Below are positions 1 to 9,300 of a DNA stretch of 40,221 bases, one piece after another. The DNA is from Bacteroidia bacterium (GTDB lineage: Bacteria; Bacteroidota; Bacteroidia; Bacteroidales; CAJPTX01), in NCBI GenBank assembly GCA_905373475.1, contig CAJPTC010000025.1, positions 1 through 40,221 of the forward strand. Reading direction: 5' to 3'. Under the pieces are notes generated by a model. The model did not search any database. It had not been told where the DNA came from and worked only from the letters and a program-made list of their open reading frames with translations. Numbering within the stretch: the stretch's first letter is position 1; every line of letters begins with the position of its first letter. A program made the position numbers and the translations under genes.

Positions 1-28
1 TGTATATAAATTATTGGATACCAATTCT

Positions 29-142
29 GTAGGGGCGAAACCTGATTCGCCCAAAAATGCGCGTTGCGCATTTTATTGATCATGTCGCTGTAGAGGCGTT
101 GCCCGCAACGCCCGAAAATAGGATAAACACGAATTTGTATTA
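29..142. repeat. Cluster of interspersed palindromes (left edge)
   Basis: Three consecutive palindromes are visible. The first (33-52) is GGGCGAAACC/TGATTCGCCC preceded by TGTAG. The second (54-74) is a perfect AAAATGCGC/GCGCATTTT hairpin. The third (95-112) is GGCGTTGC-cc-GCAACGCC, again preceded by TGTAG. The first is the reverse complement of palindromes at 39371-39390 and 40150-40169, so it belongs to the family at the right end of the window. A 32-base tail (111-142) recurs at 2899-2930 with two mismatches. No gene is supported here. Confidence 0.8.
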
Positions 143-165
143 CAGAACGGAATACCCCCACAGAA

Positions 166-200
166 AAAGGATCTCTCCCCTTTTTGAGAAGAGATCCTTT
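166..200 (-). terminator. Intrinsic terminator of the Ig-like surface protein gene
   Basis: Read on the minus strand, an 11-bp perfect stem (AAAGGATCTCT with AGAGATCCTTT) closes a 13-base loop and runs into a short T tract. It sits 25 bases past the stop codon of the minus-strand gene at 225-2636. Confidence 0.75.
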
Positions 201-224
201 CGTTATTTCCAACTCAGTATTGCA

Positions 225-2636
225 CTATTCTTTCACCACCCGCAGCGTCTTGCTGGAAGTACCTGAAAGAAGGCGGAGTAAATATACACCTGCATTGAGA
301 TTTTCGGTATTTAGTACAGTTTCAACGCCTTGTAAAGCGCCACCACGCACTACTACCCCAATCGTATTTACCAGTTCGTAACGCGCTTCCACTCCCTCAG
401 GGTTCGAGATCCGCAACTGACTTGTGAACGGATTTGGCGCTACAATCATACTCTCCAGTGCTGCATCTTCCACCGCTCCAGGCTTCTCATATTTGAGGGT
501 TACCGTGCAGCTAGTACTCACCGAGGGCGCTACCTTGCTGGTCACGGTTACCGTTACTTGGGTATCCTTATCAAAGGGCTTGTCTGCCTTGATGGTTAGC
601 TTGCCATCAGTAACCGATGCCGTAAGTGCTTCTTTGGGTGCTACAGTTACATTTACCTCTTTGTTCACATGCTCAGCGGGAGTGAAATTGAGGGTAATCT
701 CTTTACTTTTATCCTTTTTCAGTTCAAAGGCTTTGTCTGCTTCAGCTATAGCGATGGCAGTCGGTGTCGCAAGCAATACTTTTACATTCACCGTCGCGGT
801 TTTCGTGTTATCTTCTACCGCCTTAGCTGTGATAGTGTAATCCCCCGTCTTCAATGCAGTGAAGGTCGCCTTTTCGGTGGTCTTGTCTGTCACGGTGAAC
901 TCTTCGGCTTGAAATTCCCATTCTACCCCACTAGGTGTGGTTTCTGGTACGACTTTCGCTGTGAGAGTAAAAGGTGCGCCTTCGGTAACAGTAATTGCCG
1001 AGACCTCTTGGTCGTTTTGGAAGAGTTTTACTCCATCCACACGGTAGCGCACCTGAACGGTCAGCGTCGCCTCTTGATTGCTACCATCGGTTGTTTTGGC
1101 GGTAAGGTGTGCCGTCCCTTTTCTACCGATAATAAGCATTCCCTCCTCATTTACTTTAGCAACCTCTTCATTATCAGAAGTCCACTTCATTCTTTTATTG
1201 CCAGCGTCCTCTGGATTTACCGTAGGTTGGGGTACTGCTGCTGGCGCATCTCCCACGTAGCGAGTGATTTCTGCTGGCGAGAAGCTAATGTTAGCTATAG
1301 CGATACGATCTATCTCTATAGGAAGCACCCCCTCTGCCGATACGATCTTGCAGCCCTTGAGAGTGCAGTCACAATCTTTGAGCGCACCATAGACTGTTGC
1401 CTTTACATTGTTTAGAATGAATTTTCCAGCCCCACCCGAAGAGTAGGATAGGAGGAGCGGAGTATGTGCCTCGATTGTGATGTCAGAAACATCAACAGTA
1501 ATATTCGGATGGTCATCACTAGTTAAGATAATGAATCCACATTGCGAGAGCGCTTTGGTTCTTATTGTTAAAGTCCCATTGCCTGTTATTTTAGTAGAGG
1601 CTTGACATATGATTCCTTGCTGCTGCACAGACCATATATTATTTCCTTCCAGATGAATAGTCAATCCCTCTATATCATGGTTCATTATCGCACAAGCCAG
1701 TAGATTTGGCTCTTCTATCGTCACATCCTTCATGAACAGGGTTTTGATGTCATGTTTGTAGTAAAGATGACCACCTTGGGCTACCGTAATATACTTAAAT
1801 TGCGGATCGGCAGGTATATTATTGCGGTTATCTACATCAACACAACCCGTTGTGATGTTAAGCGCGTATTTCCTGTCGAACTGAATTTTTTTTACTTTCT
1901 CCCCGCCCTGATCTACAAAAAACTTAACAGGCCACTTATACCCCCCGTCTGTAGGTGTTATTATAGGTTCTCTTATTAGTACATCATCATAACCCATTTC
2001 ATACACATTCGAAGCGGCACACTCATTTTCCTCCGTGCCAGTAGCCGTAATCGTTCCTTTTGCAAAATGAAGAGCGAAATTGCATAGCGGATCAGCTGGA
2101 TTTTTTCCCAAAACTCCCCATTTCCCCGTGGCAGTGAAATCAATATATTCGACTCCAACAGTCTTCTTCGCGCATACCGCTGCGCTATCCCTGCTCGTTA
2201 CCACCAACTCCGCTTTGCCATCTTCGCCCGTTATTTTCAATGCCTCGACACCATTATAGAGGGCAGACCTGTCGGTTGCGTTCCAATAATTCTTGCCTTC
2301 CAACTGGATTCTTAAGTCATATATTGAACCGTTCGCTATGGCGCTATGCCCGTCGCCAGCCTCTATTGTCACGTTTTTCATAAACAGGGTGCGCTTCTCG
2401 TTGTCATAACGGCACTCGCCGCCATCGGCTATGGTGACTCCCTCGAAGCCGTGGTCTTTGTCTATATTTTGGCAGTTCTCGCTGGTGACTTGTTTTCCAG
2501 CAATCCAAAGCTCATACTTCACTTCTTCTGCCATGGCGGGCACTGTCCATAGCACCGCGCAACACAGAAGGGCGGCGATCCACTCCATCGTTTGTAGTTT
2601 CCGTCTCATCATTTCTCCAAAATTTTGTTTTGACAT
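225..2636 (-). CDS. Secreted surface protein with Ig-like domains and T9SS type A sorting domain
   Basis: An exported protein of 803 residues. A positively charged start followed by a hydrophobic run ending near AMA-EE (about residues 19-36) is a signal peptide. Residues about 40-450 hold two related halves, each with the motifs TLFMKxVTIE and LEGxNxW, so this part arose by internal duplication. Residues about 460-720 look like bacterial Ig-like (BIG_2-type) modules, for example the WTSDNEEVAKVNEEG stretch. The last ~75 residues (APNPF, then YELVNTIG, then LNAGVYLLRL, ending LRVVKE) are a typical Por secretion-system sorting domain, which is cleaved and replaced by a surface anchor in T9SS bacteria. 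The start is uncertain: ATGs at 2612 or 2609 give a better signal peptide, and a GGAGA lies just before 2609. The ligand is unknown; adhesion or matrix binding is only an inference. Confidence 0.85.
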   Translation of the reverse strand: MSKQNFGEMMRRKLQTMEWIAALLCCAVLWTVPAMAEEVKYELWIAGKQVTSENCQNIDKDHGFEGVTIADGGECRYDNEKRTLFMKNVTIEAGDGHSAIANGSIYDLRIQLEGKNYWNATDRSALYNGVEALKITGEDGKAELVVTSRDSAAVCAKKTVGVEYIDFTATGKWGVLGKNPADPLCNFALHFAKGTITATGTEENECAASNVYEMGYDDVLIREPIITPTDGGYKWPVKFFVDQGGEKVKKIQFDRKYALNITTGCVDVDNRNNIPADPQFKYITVAQGGHLYYKHDIKTLFMKDVTIEEPNLLACAIMNHDIEGLTIHLEGNNIWSVQQQGIICQASTKITGNGTLTIRTKALSQCGFIILTSDDHPNITVDVSDITIEAHTPLLLSYSSGGAGKFILNNVKATVYGALKDCDCTLKGCKIVSAEGVLPIEIDRIAIANISFSPAEITRYVGDAPAAVPQPTVNPEDAGNKRMKWTSDNEEVAKVNEEGMLIIGRKGTAHLTAKTTDGSNQEATLTVQVRYRVDGVKLFQNDQEVSAITVTEGAPFTLTAKVVPETTPSGVEWEFQAEEFTVTDKTTEKATFTALKTGDYTITAKAVEDNTKTATVNVKVLLATPTAIAIAEADKAFELKKDKSKEITLNFTPAEHVNKEVNVTVAPKEALTASVTDGKLTIKADKPFDKDTQVTVTVTSKVAPSVSTSCTVTLKYEKPGAVEDAALESMIVAPNPFTSQLRISNPEGVEARYELVNTIGVVVRGGALQGVETVLNTENLNAGVYLLRLLSGTSSKTLRVVKE

Positions 2637-3510
2637 AGTCTGTCATTTCTTTGCTACGAAACTAATACATTAAACTAAGAGTTATATTTCAAAGCCACAA
2701 TAAAATGTTCCGTGCATGCAATGAGCTGTAAGACAATAATTTTGTAGCCTTTCCCTAAATCTTTTAACTCTACGGCGAAGCATCTGTTTCATTTCGTAAG
2801 TCATATAAACTCTAAGATGCCATGCGTATGTGTCTTGGCAAGACTGCGATAGGATTGACTCTCATACCCCTTGTTTAGAGTGCAAGTTCCTCGCAATACC
2901 CGAAAAAAGGATAAACCCGAATTTGTATTATTGTTCGGGAAACGTTAGCAATGCATCAAAGTCGCATTGCGGATTCGCATAAACAATGCGGTTGTAGATT
3001 GACATTCAAATTGTAGCGGCGCGCCATGGCACGCCGTACTTAATGCGAATAATTGATGTGCAGAGAATTATCGCAATTTATATAGCCTTCGGGAACGTTA
3101 GCAACTGGTCGCGGTAGTACCCGTACTGCTTGTGGCGGAGAGCTATCTCGCGTGGTAACCCTTCGGTTAGGGAATTTACGAAGGTATCGAATTTATCAAG
3201 AATGGATACGATAAGCGCCTGTTCGGAAATTAGCTATCTTCCATATTGCGTTCTGCAATGCAATGCGTTGTGTTGCACTTGTCATCCCTCTTCTTATCAG
3301 ATTCCTAAATCCTCATGCAAAAATAGGGAAAAATGCAAGGGCGATGTGGCATAGCGCCGTTGGCGCAAGGTACGAGGTAAAAATGAAAAGCTGGGAGTTG
3401 CGCAAAGCGAACACAACTCAAGTAAACAGCAATAAACTCGTTTTATTTGCGATTATCGTAACATCGCTACAATAATGCTAAATATAACTGACTGAAATAA
3501 AATTTATCTG
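2637..3510. other. Long intergenic region with degenerate repeats
   Basis: About 870 bases with no convincing gene. It contains a near copy (2899-2930) of the sequence at 111-142. A pair of about 17-base repeats reads TTCGGGAAACGTTAGCAA at 2935 and TTCGGGAACGTTAGCAA at 3088. A TTGTAG-led palindrome GGCGcGCCATGGCaCGCC lies near 3018-3035. A degenerate copy of the GCGC/heptamer element lies at 3354-3420. Two short open frames (3130-3354, 3263-3475) overlap each other, resemble nothing I know and cross the repeats. I read the region as repeat-derived spacer. Confidence 0.6.
3354..3420 (+). repeat. Degenerate copy of the GCGC-hairpin/heptamer element
   Basis: The block starts GCGCCgttGGCGCAAGGTACGAGG (reported as 3354-3377). 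It continues with an AAGCTGGGAGTTG-like stretch and GCGCAAAGCG. This matches the left boundary, array and right boundary of elements in the primase gene (36371-36471, 38470-38771) in the same order. It lies directly upstream of the AAA/RloB pair. Confidence 0.55.
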
Positions 3511-3518
3511 TATCTTTA
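3511..3518 (+). promoter_or_regulatory. Candidate -7 promoter box for the AAA/RloB operon
   Basis: TATCTTTA differs from the Bacteroidetes -7 consensus TAnnTTTG in its last base and lies 28 bases before the preferred ATG. A purine-rich AAGAGGTGA (about 3527-3535) between it and the ATG could act as ribosome-binding site. No clear -33 TTTG was seen. Confidence 0.4.
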
Positions 3519-3546
3519 CACTCTGTAAGAGGTGAAATCAACGATT

Positions 3547-4845
3547 ATGATAGCAGAATTCAGTATTGAGAATTTTTTCTCTATTAAATCGGAACAAAAG
3601 ATCAGCTTTGAGCCATCGGCAGATACTTTTATGTCTGCTGAATATTCGTATGAAGTTAAAGAGGGGATCAGATTGTTGAAAGTGGGCATTATCTATGGTG
3701 CCAATGCATCTGGCAAAACGAATATATTAAATGCTATCGAATTCTTCAAGACGTTGGTTTTGAGAATGCCCAAAGATCGGAATGAAGAAACTGGCGTAGT
3801 TCCTTTCATGCTGGATGACACTTCGAGGAATAAAATGACGAAGATGTCAATGGTATTTTATATCAATCAATCGAAGTATATCCTTAGTTTCGAGTTGGAT
3901 GCCAAGCATATCTATTCCGAGATCCTGATTGTTTATGATTCCATTCGCCCTACCAAATTGTATCACCGTAGTTATGATGCCGCGACAGATTCCACGACCA
4001 TCGATTTTGGCGCAAATCTGAAAATGACAAAGAAAAGCCAAGATGTGATTTCAGGAAATACTATCAATAATTGCAGTGTGCTTGCCGCATTTGGCAAAAG
4101 CAACGTGGAACGCACTAAACTGAATGCTGTATACGACTATTTTGCCAAACAGGTAACAGATGTATTGACTCCGAGGACGCTACTTTCAAGATATGTCAAA
4201 TCACTATTGGATAAAGACGAAACAGGAGATTTGAAGAAATTCATTTTAAACTTTCTGAAAGCATCCGATTTCAATATAGAAGATGTTATACTGCACGAAA
4301 AGGAAGAACCAATTACCCCCGAATGGGAGCAATTAATTCAGAATGCCCCTTTTGACAAGGAGGTAAAAACTGAAATGCTAAGAAAGGGGAAAATCACACA
4401 TACGGAACTGACTTTCAAACATAAGGCGGGCGATAAAGTATATAATTTGTCGGAAGAATACGAGTCCAACGGCACCATGAGGTTCTTGGGAATGGCGGTG
4501 ATACTGAATTTCCTGTTAAAGACCAATCGATTTTTGTCTATCGATGAGGTGGAAACTAGTATTCATTATGAGCTGCTGGCTTATTTCCTGAAAGTCTTTT
4601 TAGCGAACAGCAACGGAACATCTCAAATACTCCTGACAACGCACGACATCAATCTTCTCAATGAGGATTTTATTCGCCGTGATACAATATGGTTCACTGA
4701 TAAAGACGAACTTGGAGAAACTAAGATTGTGCGTCTGTCTTCTTTGGGGCTTCATAAGAATCTTTCCCCATACAATGCATACAAGCAAGGGAAGTTGGTA
4801 AAGTTGCCATTCTTGGGTAGCCAGTATATTAACCTAGACGACTAA
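3547..4845 (+). CDS. AAA family ATPase, RloA/AbiL-type defence component
   Basis: A P-loop ATPase of 432 residues of the ABC/SMC-like 'AAA_15/AAA_21' type found in OLD, RloA, AbiL and PARIS-type systems. The N-terminus MIAEFSIENFFSIKSEQ is the usual first strand of this family. Walker A is GANASGKTN (about residues 51-59). Walker B is RFLSIDEVETSIHYELL (about 328 onward), and the downstream histidine switch is LLTTHDINLL (about 362-371). I chose ATG 3547 over an in-frame GTG at 3532 because the family starts there and a GAGGTGA precedes it. The stop is five bases from the start of the RloB-like gene, so the pair is co-transcribed and probably forms a complex. Such ATPases commonly sense infection and license a partner nuclease. 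That role is inferred here; the family assignment is firm. Confidence 0.85.
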   Translation: MIAEFSIENFFSIKSEQKISFEPSADTFMSAEYSYEVKEGIRLLKVGIIYGANASGKTNILNAIEFFKTLVLRMPKDRNEETGVVPFMLDDTSRNKMTKMSMVFYINQSKYILSFELDAKHIYSEILIVYDSIRPTKLYHRSYDAATDSTTIDFGANLKMTKKSQDVISGNTINNCSVLAAFGKSNVERTKLNAVYDYFAKQVTDVLTPRTLLSRYVKSLLDKDETGDLKKFILNFLKASDFNIEDVILHEKEEPITPEWEQLIQNAPFDKEVKTEMLRKGKITHTELTFKHKAGDKVYNLSEEYESNGTMRFLGMAVILNFLLKTNRFLSIDEVETSIHYELLAYFLKVFLANSNGTSQILLTTHDINLLNEDFIRRDTIWFTDKDELGETKIVRLSSLGLHKNLSPYNAYKQGKLVKLPFLGSQYINLDD

Positions 4846-4849
4846 TGTT

Positions 4850-5461
4850 ATGGTGCGAACCGTGACAAGGAGTATTGCCATCATAGGTGAGGGAGAAACA
4901 GAATGGTTCTATTTCGACTCTTTGAGGATTGTGTGCCGCTATCCTTTTAAGGTCGCACCAGATTTTCCGCAGCATAGTGACATCAATTATACACTGAAAC
5001 TGGTAGAATCCTATTTGAATAAGCAATATGATTATATCGTATGCCTGTTTGATATGGATAGACTGTTGCAGCATCCCTCTGAAATGCAGTTGTATCAACG
5101 AGCAAAGAAAAAATATGCTGCCCCAAAATATGCCAGAAGGGTAATGTTTGTAGAAACAAACCCATGCACGGAATTTTGGTTTCTGCTCCACTTCTTGCCT
5201 AATGTGGTTTGTCGGCACTATGATAGTTACGACCAACTTCTCCACGAGCTACAGAAATATATGCCAGGCTATGAAAAAACCAAACGGTACTTTATACGCA
5301 CCGACCTCTATAGATACTTGACAGAGAATGGCGATTTGGAACGTGCGGTGTCAAATTCAAAGAAGTTGTGCCAACTCTGCGAGGAATCACCAGAAGATTT
5401 GAAGGCATACTCAGAAATACATAAAGTGGTTGAATTGCTTAATGCGCTTATAACAAGATAG
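4850..5461 (+). CDS. RloB-like Toprim-fold protein, partner of the AAA ATPase
   Basis: A 203-residue protein with the marks of the RloB family (PF13707). GEGETEWFYF at residues 13-22 supplies the acidic Toprim-like motif, FDMDR at 67-71 the second acidic motif, and NPCTEFWFLLHF at 104-115 the family signature. YEKTKRYF (141-148) and SEIHKVVELL (188-197) match the conserved C-terminal part. RloB was named from open frames linked to Campylobacter restriction loci, and AAA plus RloB is the layout of AbiL-type abortive-infection systems. The acidic motifs suggest a metal-dependent nuclease, by analogy with the Toprim effector of PARIS. It sits five bases after the ATPase gene. No restriction or methylase genes are nearby, so this is a stand-alone pair. 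Family confidence is high; nuclease activity is inferred. Confidence 0.85.
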   Translation: MVRTVTRSIAIIGEGETEWFYFDSLRIVCRYPFKVAPDFPQHSDINYTLKLVESYLNKQYDYIVCLFDMDRLLQHPSEMQLYQRAKKKYAAPKYARRVMFVETNPCTEFWFLLHFLPNVVCRHYDSYDQLLHELQKYMPGYEKTKRYFIRTDLYRYLTENGDLERAVSNSKKLCQLCEESPEDLKAYSEIHKVVELLNALITR

Positions 5462-5573
5462 TTGTTATAGATTCAAAGCATCTATTAACACAATAAACTT
5501 ATAATCAATGTAGGAGAATAATAGCGTGTTCTTGGCTATATAATTCAAGAGCGAAAAATATAGGAACTTAAAT

Positions 5574-5747
5574 ATGGCAACAAATCCGCCATCAAGAGAC
5601 CGACATCGCAATGGTGCAGTAAGAAAGCGTTCACAGGTTTTTAATCCCAAAACAAGACAATGGGTAAAACGAGATAAAGATACAGGACGCTTTATCGATG
5701 TCAAGCAGGATGGTACACCTTTTACGGGTGTAACTAAAGAAAAGTAA
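5574..5747 (+). CDS. Small conserved basic protein (57 aa)
   Basis: A short gene of 57 codons with ATG at 5574 and TAA at 5745-5747. The product is hydrophilic and basic. It contains HRNGAVRKRSQ, NPKTRQWVKRD and TGRFIDVKQDGTPFTGV. From memory this pattern (RNGAVRxRSQ, NPKTxxWxKRD, TGRFxDVK) recurs in small proteins of unknown function in many bacteria, which supports it being real. A TAGGA lies 8-12 bases before the ATG. It starts 112 bases after the RloB-like gene and is followed within seven bases by a strong terminator, so it may be the last gene of that transcript. No function is known to me. It could be a third component, a regulator or an unrelated passenger. Confidence 0.75.
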   Translation: MATNPPSRDRHRNGAVRKRSQVFNPKTRQWVKRDKDTGRFIDVKQDGTPFTGVTKEK

Positions 5748-5753
5748 GTTTTT

Positions 5754-5787
5754 AACGAGGGCAAAAATATTTTTTTGTCCTCGTTTC
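5754..5787 (+). terminator. Intrinsic terminator after the small basic protein gene
   Basis: AACGAGGGCAAAAA pairs with TTTTTGTCCTCGTT across a very small loop (one G-U pair) and is followed by TTCTTTT. It closes the AAA/RloB/small-protein unit and separates it from xseB. Confidence 0.85.
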
Positions 5788-6052
5788 TTTTATATATGGC
5801 TCTTATGATATTTCCTTTTCTGATCGACAGTATTTCACACATAGTTGGATTTCTATTTCATCAGTACTATCCGAACCCTCTGCATAAATACCCAAACAAA
5901 GCGACCCTACAGCAAAGTCATGCGGTCGCAACCCAAGTAAGATTTGATTACAGGATGTAAAAATTCCACGCAATGTATTGAAAGTGCCCTAGCGGCTATT
6001 ATCCCCGACAGTCTAAAATCAACTGCGGCAGTGCATTTATGCAATTAAACGC
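5788..6052. other. Spacer between the defence unit and xseB
   Basis: No gene is supported here. The only structure seen is a 6-bp GCGACC/GGTCGC inverted repeat (5901-5929) with a 17-base loop. A short open frame over 5775-5960 starts inside the terminator and has no recognisable features. Confidence 0.5.
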
Positions 6053-6060
6053 TACCTTTG
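6053..6060 (+). promoter_or_regulatory. -7 promoter box of the xseB operon
   Basis: TACCTTTG is an exact TAnnTTTG match. It lies 29 bases before the chosen ATG of xseB and inside a longer in-frame reading that would start at 6039. A promoter here rules that upstream start out and implies a short leader. No good -33 TTTG at normal spacing was found. Confidence 0.6.
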
Positions 6061-6089
6061 TTCTGAACGAAATAGGGGGTGTGCGGATT

Positions 6090-6356
6090 ATGGGGAGTGA
6101 AAAATCGCTCGGGGCGAGCGTAGAAGCACTATTCGCAGACGGAGTGACTTTTGCTCAGGCTATGCAACGGCTTGAGTTTTTGGGCGGAGAACTAGATCGC
6201 GGCTCAATAGAGCTAGAGGCACTGGAGGCAACAATTCATGAGATGGATGTGCTGCTGCGTTTTTGTGCACAAAAGATCGGGGTTGTACGCACTTCGGTAG
6301 ACGACGTTATCTCAGGCTGGAAGCCATTACTATCCACATTGAATGAACAAGATTAG
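6090..6356 (+). CDS. xseB: Exodeoxyribonuclease VII small subunit
   Basis: A small helical protein of 88 residues. The central stretch VTFAQAMQRLEFLGGELDRG, then LEALEATIHEMDVLLRFCAQKI, is the XseB pattern (F.EA..RLE.I...L..G...LE......E...L...C...L). XseB subunits wrap the XseA nuclease and regulate single-strand DNA degradation. XseA is not in the window. I placed the start at ATG 6090, not 6039, because the -7 box at 6053-6060 lies within the longer version. The 3' end overlaps the DUF2723 gene by 14 bases, indicating translational coupling in one operon. The residues are somewhat diverged from textbook XseB, but length and pattern fit. Confidence 0.8.
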   Translation: MGSEKSLGASVEALFADGVTFAQAMQRLEFLGGELDRGSIELEALEATIHEMDVLLRFCAQKIGVVRTSVDDVISGWKPLLSTLNEQD

Positions 6357-9300
6357 TTATCGCGCGATCGATGTTATCGCGGGGTGGGTCATCTTTGTCG
6401 TAGCTACGTTGGTGTATCTATTGACACTAGAACCCACGGCGAGTTTTTGGGATTGCGGCGAGTTTATCGCCTGCGGCTACAAGTTAATAGTGGGTCACCC
6501 CCCAGGAGCTCCCTTTTTCCTTCTTTTAGTGCGTTTGTTCTCGCTTTTTGCCCCCGATGTGGAACACGTGGGGGTATGGGCTAACGCCATGTCGGCTTTT
6601 GCCAGTGGCGCTACCATTATGTTTTTGTACTGGTCTATAGCCCACCTCGCACGTAAACTTATTCTGAGCAAAGAGGAGCGCGAGCTCTCTGCATGGGAAC
6701 GCGTACTTGTAGTGGGGGCATCTGCCATAGGTGCGCTTTGCTATACCTTTAGCGATACATTCTGGTTCTCGGCAGTAGAGGGCGAAGTCTATGCTCTGTC
6801 GTCGCTGTTTACGGCAGTGGTCTTTTGGGCAATTCTGAAGTGGGAGTCAGAGTTTGAACAATCGCGCGCTAACCGTTGGATAGTGCTCATAGCCTACCTT
6901 ATGGGACTTTCAATTGGCGTACACTTGCTTAATTTGCTCGCCATCCCTGCTATATGCCTAGTGTATTATTTCCGCAAGTACAAATTTTCGTGGTTGGGGC
7001 TTGTTAAAGCGCTATTGCTTAGTGGGCTTCTCCTCCTGATAGTACTTTACGGGGTCATACAAGGGCTTATTGTTATCGCTTCGTGGTTCGAGCTCCTTTT
7101 CGTAAATGGATTTGGACTTCCGTTTATGTCGGGCGCTATCTTCTTCTTTGTGCTTCTGGCTGCACTGTTGGTGCTGGGGGTTGTAATGTCGCACAAACGT
7201 CGTGCCTATACCGCGCATCTGTTGTTCGTCTGCTTTGCGATGCTGCTATTAGGGTACTCGAGCTACACGCTTATCGTAGTACGCTCATTAGCCGATCCGA
7301 CGCTAGATCAGAATGGAGTGGATAATATGTTTTCGCTGCGCTCGTACCTCAATCGCGAACAGTATGGCGACCGTCCGCTCATTACGGGAGCTTACTACAA
7401 TGCTCCTGTAGAAGACTATGTGGATGGTGCTGAGGTATATGCTCCGCGTGGCGATCGTTATGAGGTAGTAACAAGGCGCACAGACCCCAAGTACGACCCT
7501 CGTTTTGAGACCGTATTCCCCCGTATGTGGAGTCGCGACCCTGTACACATCCGAGGCTACAGGAGTTGGGTGAACATTAAAGGTACACCCATTTCTACAC
7601 GCGATCGCAACGGACAGGAACAAGTAGTAGCCAAACCGACCTTTGGCGAGAATCTGCTTTTCTTCTTCCGCTACCAATTGGGGCATATGTATTGGCGCTA
7701 TTTCATGTGGAACTTCAGTGGTCGTCAGAACGATTTTCAAGGGTACGGGCACGATGCATTTCGTGGAAACTGGCTCACAGGAATTCCTGTGCTAGATAAC
7801 GCACGACTAGGACCACAAGATCAGCTCCCCGCCCCCTACAAGGGGAATAGGGCGTACAATCGTTATTTCCTCTTACCCTTGCTCTTGGGGTTGTTGGGAC
7901 TCGTTTCTCAGTTCAACAAGGATACAAAAAACTGGGGCGTGGTACTTACACTCTTTGTTCTAACGGGTATTGCAATTGTGGTTTACCTGAACCAAAAGCC
8001 CTACGAACCTCGCGAACGCGATTACTCATTTGCAGCTAGTTTCTATGCGTTTGCCATTTGGGTAGGTTTGGGCGTTATTCCGTTGGCACGTTTCTTGGCT
8101 CGTTTTGTTAAGGAGAAAATTGGTACGAGTAGTGCTATTCTCGTCTCATTCCTAGGCGTACCACTACTCATGGGAGTACAAAACTGGGATGATCACGACC
8201 GTTCGCATCGTTTCGTCTCGGTAGAATTTGGGCGCAATTTGCTCCGTTCGGTCTCTCCGAAAGGCATACTGTTTACTTACGCCGACAATGATACCTTCCC
8301 GCTCTGGTATTCGCAGGAGGTGGAAGGTTTCCGCTCAGACGTTCGAGTTTGTAACCTTACCTATCTGGGAGGCGACTGGTACATCGATGTTATGAGCCGC
8401 AAGGCGTACGATGCCGAAGGTTTGCCTTTTAATTTGAAACGCGAGGACTATCTGGAAGGAAGGAATGACGTAGTTTTAGTGCAGGATCGGTTGACTACGC
8501 CCTTGAACCTTGGCGATGCCATACGTTTTGTACAGAGTACCGACCCACGCACCAAGATCTCGTCGCCCTACGCAGGTGTAGACCAATTGGCATTTATCCC
8601 GACGAGCAATTTGTGGGTTCGTGCCGATTCTACGACTTTGGCAAGCTATGTAAGTCCGCAATTCCTTACCTCTTTGTACGATACGGTATACATCAGCCCT
8701 GGTTCAAATCTGCTTTACAAAAACGGTTTTGCCATGTACGCACTGTTGGCAAACAACGACTGGAAACGCGGACTCTACTATTCGCCCATGCTTCCGAAAG
8801 ACATGTACTGGGGCTTAGACAAGTATTTTGTAGCAGAGGGAATTGTATCGGGCGTAGAGCCTGTGAAACGCGATAGTACAATGCACGAATTGGTGGATAC
8901 TGCAAAGATGTACCGCTACCTGATGGAGGATTACAATTTCCGCAGTATTGCCGACGAGCGCGTTTACCTTGATGAAACGTGCAAACGTATGATAGAATAT
9001 TACGTAGATGCGTTTGTGGCTGGTTCTGACGCGTTTGTACAACTGGGCAACAAACGGCGCGCAGAGGAGCTTCTCGATCGTTGCTTCGCAGTACTCCCAC
9101 CCGCACGAGTGGGCTGGAGCTACAAGTGGATACCACTGATCGAGACCTACTATCGCAGTGGCGCTCGCGAAAAGGGTGATGCTAAATTGCATGAGTATGT
9201 ACAGCAGTGTATGGCCACGCTACGCTACATCCAACGCCTGTCGCCAACGGCTTACCGCAATAGTGAGAATGAGATCTCTATCAACACGGCGCTACTGCAA

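Noticed and set aside
669..1415. 248-codon plus-strand open frame
   Set aside because: It is antisense to the Ig-like surface protein gene, whose signal peptide, domains and sorting signal are clear.
3130..3475. Two overlapping short open frames upstream of the AAA ATPase gene
   Set aside because: They overlap in different frames, cross degenerate repeats and have no recognisable motifs or start context.
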